From: Rebecca billardiae RCC1528 | Taxonomy: Eukaryota; Haptophyta | Reading direction: 5' to 3' | NCBI GenBank assembly: GCA_965240325.2 | Contig: OZ251231.1 | Location: forward strand, 1,054,001 to 1,118,000 | Length of the DNA: 64,000 bases | Part shown: piece after piece, positions 47,340 through 57,044 of the stretch | Layout: each line of letters begins with the position of its first letter | Numbering within the stretch: the stretch's first letter is position 1 | Notes under the pieces: generated by a model | Told to the model about the DNA's origin: nothing | Databases searched by the model: none | The model's input: the letters and a program-made list of their open reading frames with translations, nothing else | Translations under genes and position numbers: made by a program

Positions 47340-48386
47340 CTACGCGCGGCGACCACCCGGCGCCAGAGGGATGCCCAGCGTCGTGTGGTCCTTGGCGCGC
47401 TCGTGCGACGCCTCCCACTCGGCAGCGCTCTGGTCAAAGATGGCGGCGCTGTGCGAGCTGCGCGTCTCCGACATGTACGCCGCGGCGGCTTCGGCCGCGG
47501 TCGTGGCGGCGTGCCCGGCGGGGATGCTCGAGGAGGTGTGCGAGATCCTCGGCCCGGCCACGTACCACCTGCGCTCACCCTGGGGAGTCCGGTAGAAGCG
47601 GCCGGACGTGGTCTCGTAGCTCATCGGGTCATCGCCGAGCCGCGCACCGATCGAGCCGCGCATCATCAGCCGCTTCGTGTCGCGAAGCGCGGCGTACTCG
47701 CCCGGCTGGGGGGTGGGGGCGGCGAAGGCGTCGGCCGTGGTCGTCCCCTCGGCGGAGGGCATCGGCAGGCTCTCGTCGAACATGCCCAGGTTGGACATGT
47801 TGCGGTGCTTCACCGTGGGCACACCGCGCTGCGCCCGCTGCGGTGTGCGGTAGGTCGTCCGCGTCACGGACCGATTGCGCTCGCTGCCTTCAGGCGGGAC
47901 GAGGCGGAGGTGCGCCGGGACGCCTCCCTCGAGGGACAGCTTCTCGAGCCGCTTGCGCTCGGCGAAGCGCAAGACCTGCCCGTGATTCGAGTAGTCGTGC
48001 CGCTGAAAGTCGCCCTGCACTGTGCTCACAAACGTGCGCTCATCCGGCCGGCGCGGTTCGGGCGGGCTGCGGTCGTTGGGCATGCCCGCGACGGGGATGG
48101 CTTCGCCGCCACGGACGGCGGCGGGTACAAAGGAGGTGCGCGTCTGCGACATGCCCTGGAACGCCTCGGGCGTGCTCCTCCACCCGAGCGTGACCGGTGG
48201 GTTCGCAGGTTTGAGAAGGCGCTGTGGGCATCGCCGCAACAAAGGCGGGCGCGCGCGCGCGTTGGGCGGTGGCACGCGTGAGCGCGCGCTGCACAGCGAT
48301 CTCGATCGGCGGGATGCGGGGCACACTGCGCGGAGCTGGCGCACCTTGCGCGGGGGCGGGAGCTTTTCCTTCGCGTCGAGCATCAT
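47340..48386 (-). CDS. Unrecognised basic protein, possibly axonemal (microtubule-inner-protein-like)
   Basis: The frame is open for 348 residues from ATG 48386. The section from about residue 60 on is convincing: PPVTLGWRSTPEAFQGMSQT, RTFVSTVQGDFQRHDYSNHG, RTTYRTP, YETTSGRFYRTPQGERRWYV. Short Tyr/Phe/Arg/Thr-rich motifs without a fold recall ciliary microtubule-associated proteins, but no family is assigned. Residues 20-60 are Arg/Cys-rich, and the other frame there reads PRIPPIEIAVQRALTRATAQ, so an intron near 48200-48320 is likely and the N-terminus is uncertain. Confidence 0.55.
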   Translation of the reverse strand: MMLDAKEKLPPPRKVRQLRAVCPASRRSRSLCSARSRVPPPNARARPPLLRRCPQRLLKPANPPVTLGWRSTPEAFQGMSQTRTSFVPAAVRGGEAIPVAGMPNDRSPPEPRRPDERTFVSTVQGDFQRHDYSNHGQVLRFAERKRLEKLSLEGGVPAHLRLVPPEGSERNRSVTRTTYRTPQRAQRGVPTVKHRNMSNLGMFDESLPMPSAEGTTTADAFAAPTPQPGEYAALRDTKRLMMRGSIGARLGDDPMSYETTSGRFYRTPQGERRWYVAGPRISHTSSSIPAGHAATTAAEAAAAYMSETRSSHSAAIFDQSAAEWEASHERAKDHTTLGIPLAPGGRRA

Positions 48387-48605
48387 GGTGCTGGCGCAGC
48401 GATGACGCCCTCGTGCGCCCTTGGTGATGGGATACGTGAAACGATAAACGAGTAATTCAATACAGAGTCAACGACGTGCATGAAACGACATCAACTTTCG
48501 CGATGGCGTCGTATTATTCGGCGCGGCCTTTAATAGCCCCCCCGCGCGGCCGCGCCCCCGCCCGGAGACGGCGTGGACCCGCGCCGTCCGCTCACTGCAG
48601 GCGGC

Positions 48606-50534
48606 ATGCACGCCGCCGGGACTGGCGCCGCGCGAGCGTCGGCGTGGGCGGTGGCAGCCCGCCCTGGCCAGCCGTGGCTACGCCGCACCGCAGCCCTGTC
48701 GCATGCTCGCGCGCCGCTAGTGCGCCGGCTCAACGCGTTCGCCGTGCACGGCGTGCCGCCCGAGCGGCCGCCGTTCGCCGTGCGGGTCGCGCTGGTCGGC
48801 ACGGCCACCGGCCTGTTCACCCCCGCGTTCGCGACGGCGGGGGTCGCCGTCGCGTGGCATCGGCTCCTTCCGCACTCGCTCGTCGGCCAGGGCGTGCGCA
48901 ACCTCACGACCGCGCTCATCGGCGGCGGTGCGTTCACTCTTTGCTATCACTACGTCGCGCCTTTCCTGCGCTCGCACGGCGAGCTCGTCGCGCCGTTCGC
49001 CGCGGCCAACGCGGTCGCGTCGGCGGCGTGGTACGCGGTGCTCGAGTCCACGCTCGGTCTGGAGGCGATGGCCGGCACCGTGAGCGTCGGCGCCTTCGTC
49101 GGCACCCAGGCGCTGCGCACGCCGCTGCCCGTCGCAGGCCTCGGCGTCGGCCTCGCCACCGCCATCACCGCGCCCACGCTCTGGCCGATGATGATCCGCG
49201 CGCTGTGGCCGGAGCCGTTCGTGCACGCGGTGTTCGGCCCGGACGGCTCGCCCACGGCGCTCATCGACGTGTACGCGAACGCCTTCCTGCCTGTGGCGCT
49301 CCCCGTCTGCCTCGCGGCCGGCGGCACCATGCACATTCTCCTCTCACCCCTCGTGCTTGGCGTGCGCGGCGTGCCGTGGACGGGCGCCGCGCTGCCCGCG
49401 CTGTGCGCGCTCGTGGGCGTCTCCGCGGTGTACATGGGCGCGTGCCGCACGCCCCTGGCCAGCTTCTACTGGGAGGCGCGCATCTCGCACGTCGACGGCA
49501 CCGAGTACTCGCGGAACATTCTCACCGGCGAGGTGCAGCAGGGCACGGCCGCGGCGGAGCGCTCGCGCTCGGCGCGCGCGCTGCTGCTCGTGTGGCGCTC
49601 GGCGCGCGCGGCGTGGAGATGGGCGCTCGGACGCGAGCCGCACCCGGACGACGTCGCCGCGACGGTGTTCTTCGCCGGCGAGGGTGGGGGCGACCTCGGC
49701 GCGTGGCTCTCGCCCGCCGAGCCCGCCGACCCCTCCGCTGCGGAGATGGCCGCCCTCGCGCGGCTTCTGTCGGCGTTGGGCTGCGACGCTCGAGCGACTA
49801 CCACCGCCACGCCGGCCGCGCCGCCGCTGCCGCCGCTCGAGGTCATCGACTACGCGCACGCGCCGCTCAACCGGCTGATCGACATCTGCGTCGCCGCCGA
49901 GCTCGCCCGCGCGCACGCCCTCGCCGCGGGCGCGGCCTCGCTCGACGACGAGTCTCGGCTCGCGCTGCTGCGCGAGCGCGCGCGCCGCGAGCACGGCATT
50001 GCACAGCTGGACACGGTGGTCGAGCTCGTCGTGTGCGCGGCCGCGCTCGGGCACGGCGGCGGGGGTGCGGGGGGTCGCGAGGACGGCGGCGCGCCGCCAG
50101 GCGCGCCCGCGCCCGGCGGGGCGCCGCCGCCGCCGCCGCCGCCCAGCGGCGCAGCACACCGGCTCAAGGCGAGCATGCGCGAGCAGGCGGTCAGTGTCGG
50201 GCTCGCGGGCGCGGGCGCGGCGTCTGGCTGGGGCCGTGGCGCGGCCGCTGCGGACGGGCGGGCGCCGCACGCGCGGCGCTGGGATCGGCTGCTCGTGCGC
50301 GCGCTCTTTGCGCGCGCAGCTGACGTCGACGTGGCCCTCGCGGCCTACGGCGTCCGCCCGCGCGACCCGCGGGCCGCCGAGGCGCGCGCCGAGGCCGCGC
50401 TGCGCGAGGAGAGCCGGCGGCGCGCTGTCGCGCGTTTGGCGCAGCTCGCTGGCGCGCTCGCGCAGACAGCGCTCGCGCTCGGGGTTGGCGCTGCGCTGCT
50501 GCGATGGGGGGCTGGCGGTAGCACCGGGTCGTGA
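48606..50534 (+). CDS. Multi-pass membrane protein of unknown family
   Basis: 642 residues from ATG 48606. The first 40 residues are Arg/Ala-rich and could be an organellar presequence. Several hydrophobic helices lie between about 55 and 295 (VALVGTATGLFTPAFATAGV, LTTALIGGGAFTLCYHYVA, AAANAVASAAWYAVLEST, LPVALPVCLAAGGTMHILLS, ALPALCALVGVSAVYMGAC). They are followed by ASFYWEARISHVDGTEYSRN, a soluble Ala-rich region with a Gly/Pro run (about 500-530), and a last helix (LAGALAQTALALGVGAALLR). Small residues dominate the helices. No catalytic motif is seen. Confidence 0.65.
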   Translation: MHAAGTGAARASAWAVAARPGQPWLRRTAALSHARAPLVRRLNAFAVHGVPPERPPFAVRVALVGTATGLFTPAFATAGVAVAWHRLLPHSLVGQGVRNLTTALIGGGAFTLCYHYVAPFLRSHGELVAPFAAANAVASAAWYAVLESTLGLEAMAGTVSVGAFVGTQALRTPLPVAGLGVGLATAITAPTLWPMMIRALWPEPFVHAVFGPDGSPTALIDVYANAFLPVALPVCLAAGGTMHILLSPLVLGVRGVPWTGAALPALCALVGVSAVYMGACRTPLASFYWEARISHVDGTEYSRNILTGEVQQGTAAAERSRSARALLLVWRSARAAWRWALGREPHPDDVAATVFFAGEGGGDLGAWLSPAEPADPSAAEMAALARLLSALGCDARATTTATPAAPPLPPLEVIDYAHAPLNRLIDICVAAELARAHALAAGAASLDDESRLALLRERARREHGIAQLDTVVELVVCAAALGHGGGGAGGREDGGAPPGAPAPGGAPPPPPPPSGAAHRLKASMREQAVSVGLAGAGAASGWGRGAAAADGRAPHARRWDRLLVRALFARAADVDVALAAYGVRPRDPRAAEARAEAALREESRRRAVARLAQLAGALAQTALALGVGAALLRWGAGGSTGS

Positions 50535-50778
50535 TATCTGCGACACGGCGACACGCGGGCCGGCAGTGAATCACGTCGAACTTGACGATATAGCGTCATC
50601 ATGCAGACCGACAACGACTCGTCAGGACCGACGAGGATTATTTGACAGCGACTACGAGTACGACGATATACTGCGCTGTAGTTACGAAATACGGTCGCAA
50701 ATAACGCGGCGCGCGCGCTATACATAAACAGGTAATAACGACGACTAGTTGTAATAGCCAAAAGCCAAAAGGCCTCCA

Positions 50779-51954
50779 TCAGAGTCCTAGCTCTCGTAGA
50801 TGACTCTCGCAGAACTCGGTAAACGAAGAGTCACTGACGCTGATTGTAACCGGGGCGCGGCCAGCGCCGCCGCCGAGCCCGCGTCCCCCTCCGCGCCGTC
50901 CTCCTCCCCTGCTCCCTCCCCTTGCGCCCCTGTCTCCCCCAGTAAGTTCAGTCGGCCTCGGTCGTGCCGCGCCAACGCTGCTGCGGCCAATGGCATCACG
51001 AATTCGACGGTGCTTGTCGGCGAGCACCGCCACCAAGTCCAATGGCTGCAGCTCGGCAAGCCGTGGCAGACCACTCGCCTCACATCTCTCGGCTGCAACC
51101 ACACGCTGTGAGAAGCGAGCAGATTCCTCCATTGTAGTCGTGGTCATGGACATGAGCAACGGGTCCTCAGGGATATCGTTGAAGTAGTAGACGAGATGAT
51201 CTGGAAAGTGCTTGAAGAGGATGCGTGCCACTGGCTTGAGCACCTTGTCCTCGACGTCTCCAGAGTGGTTTCCTCCGTAGCTGTACACATTGCTCTCGAA
51301 CGCTTTGAAGTGGCGCGCGATGACAGGCAAGACTGGATGCTCGCCCAGACGAAAGGTGTAGAGAGACGGAGGGCACACGCTCCCGGTGAGGTCTTGGAGG
51401 TAGTGGCACCTCGCCACGACGTCTTGCTTGGTGGACATGGCAGTTGCAGCGTGAAGCATGTGCACAGCCTCCTTCAGCTTGTACTCATCAAAGCACCAAC
51501 CTTGAATACGTGCGTCCTCAAGCAGCTTGGCCTGCACCCGTTCGCGCAGGCCGGAAGCCATGTTGTCCACATCTGCTACGGAAGCGCACGTGGTGGGGAA
51601 GGTTTGCCAGTCATACAAGGAAGCCGCTTGCATATCGAGGACATCTCGGTGGTTGAAGTTCAGCGACTCGGTGAGGTGCAGCTGCTCCAGCTTGAAGGGC
51701 AAGAATGGGTCGTCGCCGTACGCGCAAGCGATGATCTTGTCAAGGACGCGAGGGACGTTCGCGTTCTGCAACACCGGCAGTTCATCGCTCAACACCTCGC
51801 GCAGTCCAGGGGGAGCGCGGGGGTGGTTTTCCAGCAAGTGGTTCACAAAGAAGGACTCCGTGCCGAAGATCTCCTCTATCTCCAGCATGGCCGCGACCCA
51901 TGCCTCTTGGTCTGTGATCTGGCGCTTGACGATTATGCCCGCGTCGATGCCCAT
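50779..51954 (-). CDS. Unrecognised soluble protein with C-terminal RGG-like region
   Basis: 391 residues from ATG 51954. Residues 1-300 are globular with normal amino-acid balance and no long low-complexity runs (EEIFGTESFFVNHLLENHPR, VLDKIIACAYGDDPFLPFKL, SYGGNHSGDVEDKVLKPVAR, FPDHLVYYFNDIPEDPLLMS). Residues 330-370 are Gly/Arg-rich (GGSRGGGRRGGGRGLGGG), a type of segment common in RNA-binding proteins. The C-terminus FTEFCESHLRELGL is again ordered. GC content is lower than in neighbouring genes. I do not recognise the fold. It lies head to head with the 5'-nucleotidase gene, 190 bp away. Confidence 0.7.
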   Translation of the reverse strand: MGIDAGIIVKRQITDQEAWVAAMLEIEEIFGTESFFVNHLLENHPRAPPGLREVLSDELPVLQNANVPRVLDKIIACAYGDDPFLPFKLEQLHLTESLNFNHRDVLDMQAASLYDWQTFPTTCASVADVDNMASGLRERVQAKLLEDARIQGWCFDEYKLKEAVHMLHAATAMSTKQDVVARCHYLQDLTGSVCPPSLYTFRLGEHPVLPVIARHFKAFESNVYSYGGNHSGDVEDKVLKPVARILFKHFPDHLVYYFNDIPEDPLLMSMTTTTMEESARFSQRVVAAERCEASGLPRLAELQPLDLVAVLADKHRRIRDAIGRSSVGAARPRPTELTGGDRGARGGSRGGGRRGGGRGLGGGAGRAPVTISVSDSSFTEFCESHLRELGL

Positions 51955-52144
51955 GTCGCCAGCGCCGTGGATGGACGCGAGGTCGGCTGGGCGTGTTGAA
52001 CACGCCGTTGCCGACGACCGCGGCCGGTCGCGATATCTCTGGAGATTGAAGATGAGATCGACTCGACGATCCTGTCATCGAGATTACGACCAAGTACTAG
52101 TGCATCTGCCTCGCATCATCAGCGGCCGGGCGGCCGGTCCAACG

Positions 52145-53935
52145 ATGGCCCTTGCGGGCCGGCCGCTCGCCACACGACCGTGGCTGCTCGGCTGGGTGCG
52201 GGCGCGCGTCGCGCACACCACCTCGGCCGCGCTCTCGGTCCCCCTCCCGCGCCCACCGACCGCGAGCGGCCGCTTTTTGCGCATCGTCACGGTCAACGAC
52301 GTGTACAAGCTGGACAACTATGCGCACCTGGCCTCCGCCATCGCCGAGTGCAAGGCGGCGGCGGACGATCTGGGCTGCGAGGTGATCGCCACGCTGAGCG
52401 GCGACTTCCTCTCGCCGTGCACCCTCACGTCGCTCGACGGCGGCGTGACGATGGTGCAGGCGCTCAACGTCGCGGGGGTCGACATCGTGAGCTTGGGCAA
52501 CCACGAGTTCGACGTGGGGCTGACGCAGCTCGCCGAGAAGCTCAGAGCGTTCCGCGGTGTCGTGCTGAACTCGAACGTGACGAGCGCGGAGCTCGCGCAC
52601 CTGCCTCGCTACCACACCGTCCGCGTCGGCGAGCGCCGCGTCGTGCTGGCAGGGCTCGTCACGGACGACCTCTCGATCTTCGCGCCGAGCGGGGTGCCGC
52701 GGTGCGCGCCCGTCGCCGACGGAGCGCGCGCCGCGTGGGCGCTCGCCTCGCGCGACGCGGCGCGCCCGCCCGATGCGTTCGTCCCGATGACGCACCAGCT
52801 CATCCGCGAGGACCGCGCGCTCGCCGCCGCGCTCGCCACGCACCGCGAGCTTGCCGGGCGCACGCCCGTCATTCTGGGCGGCCACGAGCACGAGCTGCTC
52901 GTCGAGCCCGCCGCGAACGGCAGCTCGCTGATTGTGAAGATGGGCGCGGACGCGGAGCGAATCGGCGTGGTGGACGTGTGGTGGACGGCGGAGGGCGCGC
53001 TGCGCAGGGCGGTCTCGGTGCGAGCCGCGTCGGACTGGCCGGCCGCGCCGCCGGCGCGCGCCTTTGCTGACGCGAAGCATGCCTTCTTGGCGTCGATGAT
53101 GAGCGCGCCGATCGCGCAGCTGCGCGCCGCCACCTCCTCGGCGCGTGTGCGCCACGCGCCGTCGGCGCTCGCCTCGTTCCTGCTCGGGCTGGTGAAGGAC
53201 GCGCTCGCGCGCGAGCGCGTCGAGCTCGCGTTCTCGCAAGCGGGCAGCTTCCGCGGCGCGCGCGACTACGTCCCCGGCCCGTTCACCATCGGCGATCTCT
53301 TCGCCGAGTTCGCATTTCCGACGGAGCTCGCGGTGGTCAGCCTGCCCGGCTGGGTCATTGCCGACTCGATCGCGTGGTCGCGCGCCCGGCCCACGCCCGC
53401 GCCGGAGTTCCTACACGCCGACCAGGGGGTCGAGTTCGCACCAGACGGGCGCACGGTGACGCGCGTCAACGGCGCGCCGCTCGAGCCCGACAGGCTGTAC
53501 AAGGCGGCGGTGTACCAGCCCATCCTCACAGGCCTCAACGGCATCGAGCCGCTGTGCTCGTACGCGCGCGCCCACGTGCGCGTGCCGTCGCGCGACGTGT
53601 GCGTGCCGGCAAAGTGCCTGATCATCGAGCACTGCATGAAGCGCGCGTGGCGCGAGCTGGCCGGGCTCGACAGTCTCGACTCTGCGGCGGCCAGCAATGG
53701 CGGCGGCGCCGTGCAGCCGTGCGAGCTGGCCGAGCGCATAGACGGGCTCTTCGTCTCCTCCGGCGATCGGGATCGCAAGGACTCGATCGGCTGCGCGGAG
53801 CTCACTGCAGTCTTTGTGAAGCGGCGCGGGCACGGGCCCTCGGCCGCGCTGATCGAGCAGATGATTAAGACGCTTGACCGCAATGGAGATGGGCGGGTCG
53901 ACCGCTGCGACCTGAAGGCGATCGCCATCGCGTGA
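52145..53935 (+). CDS. 5'-nucleotidase/metallophosphoesterase with C-terminal EF-hand
   Basis: 596 residues from ATG 52145; the frame is open further upstream, but that part is antisense to the neighbouring gene. Metallophosphatase motifs: VTVNDVYKL (48-56), LSGDFLSP (84-91), SLGNHEFDVG (116-125), MTHQLIRED (215-223), ILGGHEHE (243-250). The C-terminal substrate domain of the UshA/CD73 family follows (FSQAGSFRGARDYVPGPFTI, LYKAAVYQPI). NDVY replaces the usual ND-x-HG, as in a eukaryotic subgroup. An EF-hand follows near the end, DRNGDGRVDRCDL, after a degenerate partner (SSGDRDRKDSIGCAEL), suggesting calcium control. No signal peptide is obvious. It likely hydrolyses nucleotide monophosphates or cyclic nucleotides. 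Confidence 0.9.
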   Translation: MALAGRPLATRPWLLGWVRARVAHTTSAALSVPLPRPPTASGRFLRIVTVNDVYKLDNYAHLASAIAECKAAADDLGCEVIATLSGDFLSPCTLTSLDGGVTMVQALNVAGVDIVSLGNHEFDVGLTQLAEKLRAFRGVVLNSNVTSAELAHLPRYHTVRVGERRVVLAGLVTDDLSIFAPSGVPRCAPVADGARAAWALASRDAARPPDAFVPMTHQLIREDRALAAALATHRELAGRTPVILGGHEHELLVEPAANGSSLIVKMGADAERIGVVDVWWTAEGALRRAVSVRAASDWPAAPPARAFADAKHAFLASMMSAPIAQLRAATSSARVRHAPSALASFLLGLVKDALARERVELAFSQAGSFRGARDYVPGPFTIGDLFAEFAFPTELAVVSLPGWVIADSIAWSRARPTPAPEFLHADQGVEFAPDGRTVTRVNGAPLEPDRLYKAAVYQPILTGLNGIEPLCSYARAHVRVPSRDVCVPAKCLIIEHCMKRAWRELAGLDSLDSAAASNGGGAVQPCELAERIDGLFVSSGDRDRKDSIGCAELTAVFVKRRGHGPSAALIEQMIKTLDRNGDGRVDRCDLKAIAIA

Positions 53936-54790
53936 CGAATCTAGTATACGACGTATATATAGTGGCATCAAGACCAGGCCGGACATCAGGTGAGCGCATA
54001 ATATATCCGGCGGCGGCCGGCCTACTCTTTTTCGATCTCGTCGCCTCGTCGGATCAGCAGCTTGCGGCGGCGGCGGCGGCGGCGGCATAGCGGCCGCGGC
54101 CGCTGCCGGGCACAGCGAGCGAAGATGCGCGCCTCATCACCGCGCGTCGTTGCCGCCACCGCCGCCGCCGTGCGCTACTTATTCGTCCCCTAGCGCAGCA
54201 CGCGGAGGATCTGCTGCTTGGGCAGCTTGGTCACCTTCTTGGCATGCATCGTGAGCGATCGCGTGTACGTCACGATGCCCGCCGGCTTTTCCGGCGGGTA
54301 TCGGCCCTCTGGCATCGACGCGCGGCCGGCCGAGTTGTCGACTCGATCCAGCACTTGTGCATCACCGCTCACGCGCGCCGCCGCCACGTCTTTCGGCATG
54401 AACTAGGCGTGGTGCGGGAGAGCTCGGTCTCGATCACGGCGTCTATGATGCCGTTCACGCTCGCACGCGCGCTCGTCGCCGACACGTACGCCTTCACCAG
54501 CCCGAAGCCCAGCAGCCGCGACAGGTGAGTCAGCTCGGTGATCAGCACGGTCCGGAGCACGCTCACGCCCTCGTCGTCGTGAGATGCGCGGATCAAACTT
54601 CGCCATCACGCACGGCGCCGTGCCCTCGAGCGCCCACTCCGCGGCGCGCTTGGCAACCTCTCATGAGTGCGGGTCCAGGATGTGCGCCTTCAACCGCCGC
54701 CCGTCGGTCTTGCCGTGCGACGACGCCGCGCTCCAGTGTGCGCGCAGGTGGTTGCGATGAACGGCACAAGCCCACCGTTCGTGAGTGGCG

Positions 54791-54870
54791 CCGGCGTCGG
54801 CGGACTCATCGGCACGCCAGGCGTGGTAAGGGCGGCGCACTGCGGCGGCGACGGCACAGGCGGGCCCTTA
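54791..54870 (+). repeat. ~80-bp direct repeat, copy 1
   Basis: Matches 55184-55263 at an offset of 393 bp with about a dozen substitutions. Confidence 0.8.
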
Positions 54871-55183
54871 CATCTCTGCCACACCGGCCGCTGACGCAAG
54901 ACGCCCTCCTTGCCTGCGCAACACGCCGCGCGCGCGGGAGGGGGCGATTCCACCTGTGAGTCGAAGTGAGTCACCCGTCCAAGAGCGCAAACCACTTGGC
55001 GAGTTGAATGGAGCGCTGTGGAGTGCTGAGCGAGCTAAAACGTGCGGACACGGTGGAGGCACGACCCTGAAGCAATGCTACGAAGCCCGATCCCGCAATC
55101 CGCCCGCGCCTCGCCGCGCGCACGCAAGCGCGCACGCGTGGGTCAGATCTGCGCTTGCGCACTCCGTTCCTTAGTTAGCTGCA

Positions 55184-55263
55184 CCGGCGTCGGCGGACTC
55201 ATCGGCACGCCGGGCGCGGCGAGGGCGGCGCACTGCGGCGGCGGCGGCGCGGGCGGTGCCCTG
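55184..55263 (+). repeat. ~80-bp direct repeat, copy 2
   Basis: Second copy. Conservation of the peptide QCAAL..PGVPMSPPTP on the minus strand hints that both copies were once coding. Confidence 0.8.
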
Positions 55264-55884
55264 TACCTCTTCGGCTGGGACTCGTAGCGAATGCAGAGGG
55301 CGTTCCCTGCCGCCACTGGGCCATGTACATCTCCCCCGAATGCCGCCCGTCGTGGCTTCTCTGTGGCCCCACGGGCTGCCCACAGAGTGCCGCCGACACG
55401 CGCGAGTAGGTGCACACCTCCGAAATACCCTCGGCGCGCGGTTCAAACGACTGGACGCACGTGCGCACGTCCGCCCCCGTTCTCCCTGACCACCTGGGCG
55501 GCCATTGGCGCACATGCCATGCCGCGCATCCACCGCATCTGCAGCTCGCCAGCCGACCCGCATGTGTGCACGCTGGTCCACTGCTGGAGCGTGAGGAGAG
55601 ACGCGACGAGCTCATCATGGGGCGGGCTAGGAGGCCGACGCACGTGCTGTGACCACCCGTCATGCGCTCCGGACCGCGCCGTACGCGGTCGGCGTGCACG
55701 AGCCTCGAATCGGCGCGCGCAAGCGGCAGCCATGACTGTTACTGTTCGTCTCTCCACTGGCGGCTGCTTCCCGGGAACAAACTTGGTCCGCCAGCGCTAC
55801 AGTAAGCGGTTTCCTGCCGCGCACTCGCCTATCATACGTACAGTTTATTTGTTTTAACGTGCGTAAGGCTCACGGTGGCAGGTC

Positions 55885-56906
55885 ATAAGCCCATTTCACG
55901 TAACCAACCTCCAATAGCTGGCGGGAGTCTGAACTACAAACAATCTTGTGAAAGCCGAGGAGGCGAAGGGGGAAGGGCCGCCTGCGCATGGGGCCGTGAG
56001 CCCGCGTGCCGGCCGCTTGGTAGCCCCCGCCGCCGAGGTCGTCTCCGCGTCACACATCGACGTGCGTCAGTTTGATGTGTCTCATCGGGCGTGTGTGAAT
56101 ACTTGCAGGGGCGCTGCATTCCTTGAAGGCTCGGTATCGCACCCCTCCGAGTGTGCACGCTCGTCAAGCCGTGACCGTGCGAGATGCTCGGCGTGTGGGC
56201 TTACACGCCGACAATGTAGGCGAGATGAGCGGTGCCGAGGGCCAGGAGATGGGTGATTCCACGCGGGGGCAGTCTCGTGCGAGGCGGTCGGCCCCTCGCG
56301 CACCGGCTCGGGGCGCGCCTGAAGCTGCCATGGTGAGCCTGCCCGTCGCCTCCGCGATGACCACACACTCGCAAAAATCACAGAAACACGCCGTTCTCAC
56401 TGTTCTGAGATATTTAAGGTAAGCTTGGGATGGTGGAGACAAGGATGTGAATGAGAGTGCCCAGTGCTTCAGGCGGGCCCCGAGCCGATGCGCGAGGGGC
56501 CGACCGCCTCGCACGAGACTGCCCCCGCGTGGAATCACCCATCTCCTGGCCCTCGGCACCGCTCATCTCGCCTACATTGTCGGCGTGTAAGCCCACACGC
56601 CGAGCATCTCGCACGGTCACGGCTTGACGAGCGTGCACACTCGGAGGGGTGCGATACCGAGCCTTCAAGGAATGCAGCGCCCCTGCAAGTATTCACACAC
56701 GCCCGATGAGACACATCAAACTGACGCACGTCGATGTGTGACGCAGAGACGACCTCGGCGGCGGGGGCTACCAAGCGGCCGGCACGCGGGCTCACGGCCC
56801 CATGCGCAGGCGGCCCTTCCCCCTTCGCCTCCTCGGCTTTCACAAGATTGTTTGTAGTTCAGACTCCCGCCAGCTATTGGAGGTTGGTTACGTGAAATGG
56901 GCTTAT
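55885..56906. repeat. Near-perfect palindrome: 441-bp arms, 140-bp spacer
   Basis: 55885-56325 and 56466-56906 are reverse complements with only three mismatches that I can find and no indels. The spacer 56326-56465 is unique and AT-richer. No flanking duplication was seen at ATAAGCCC/GGGCTTAT. The arms have open frames (MKARYRTPPSVHARQAVTVR on both strands) without a known domain. Could be a foldback element, an inverted duplication or a hairpin RNA source. Confidence 0.93.
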
Positions 56907-57044
56907 CCACGCTCTCCGAAGAGAGACCGTATTAACACTTTACGCAGCGGATGACGACATTAATTAATTCGTCGCGTTACCCCGGCCGTCGACCCCGCCG
57001 GCGCGGCCCCCTGCCCTGTCTTGTCTCGCGTCCGAGTGTGCGCC

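Larger units (their letters stand above)
53936..55884. other. Intergenic with coding-like fragments and a direct repeat
   Basis: (CGG)n at 54064-54086. On the minus strand 54190-54650 has stretches with balanced composition (VLRTVLITELTHLSRLLGFG and TYTRSLTMHAKKVTKLPKQQ) in two frames, which may be a decayed or spliced gene of unknown family. A CCGGCGTCGGCGGACTCATC direct repeat (54791-54870 and 55184-55263) encodes similar Pro-rich peptides on the minus strand. Confidence 0.4.

Noticed and set aside
51527-52144. Upstream extension of the 5'-nucleotidase frame
   Set aside because: It runs antisense to the better-supported minus-strand gene 50779-51954.
55885-56906. Palindrome arms as a protein-coding gene pair
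   Set aside because: The mirrored frames follow automatically from the inverted repeat and have no recognisable domain.
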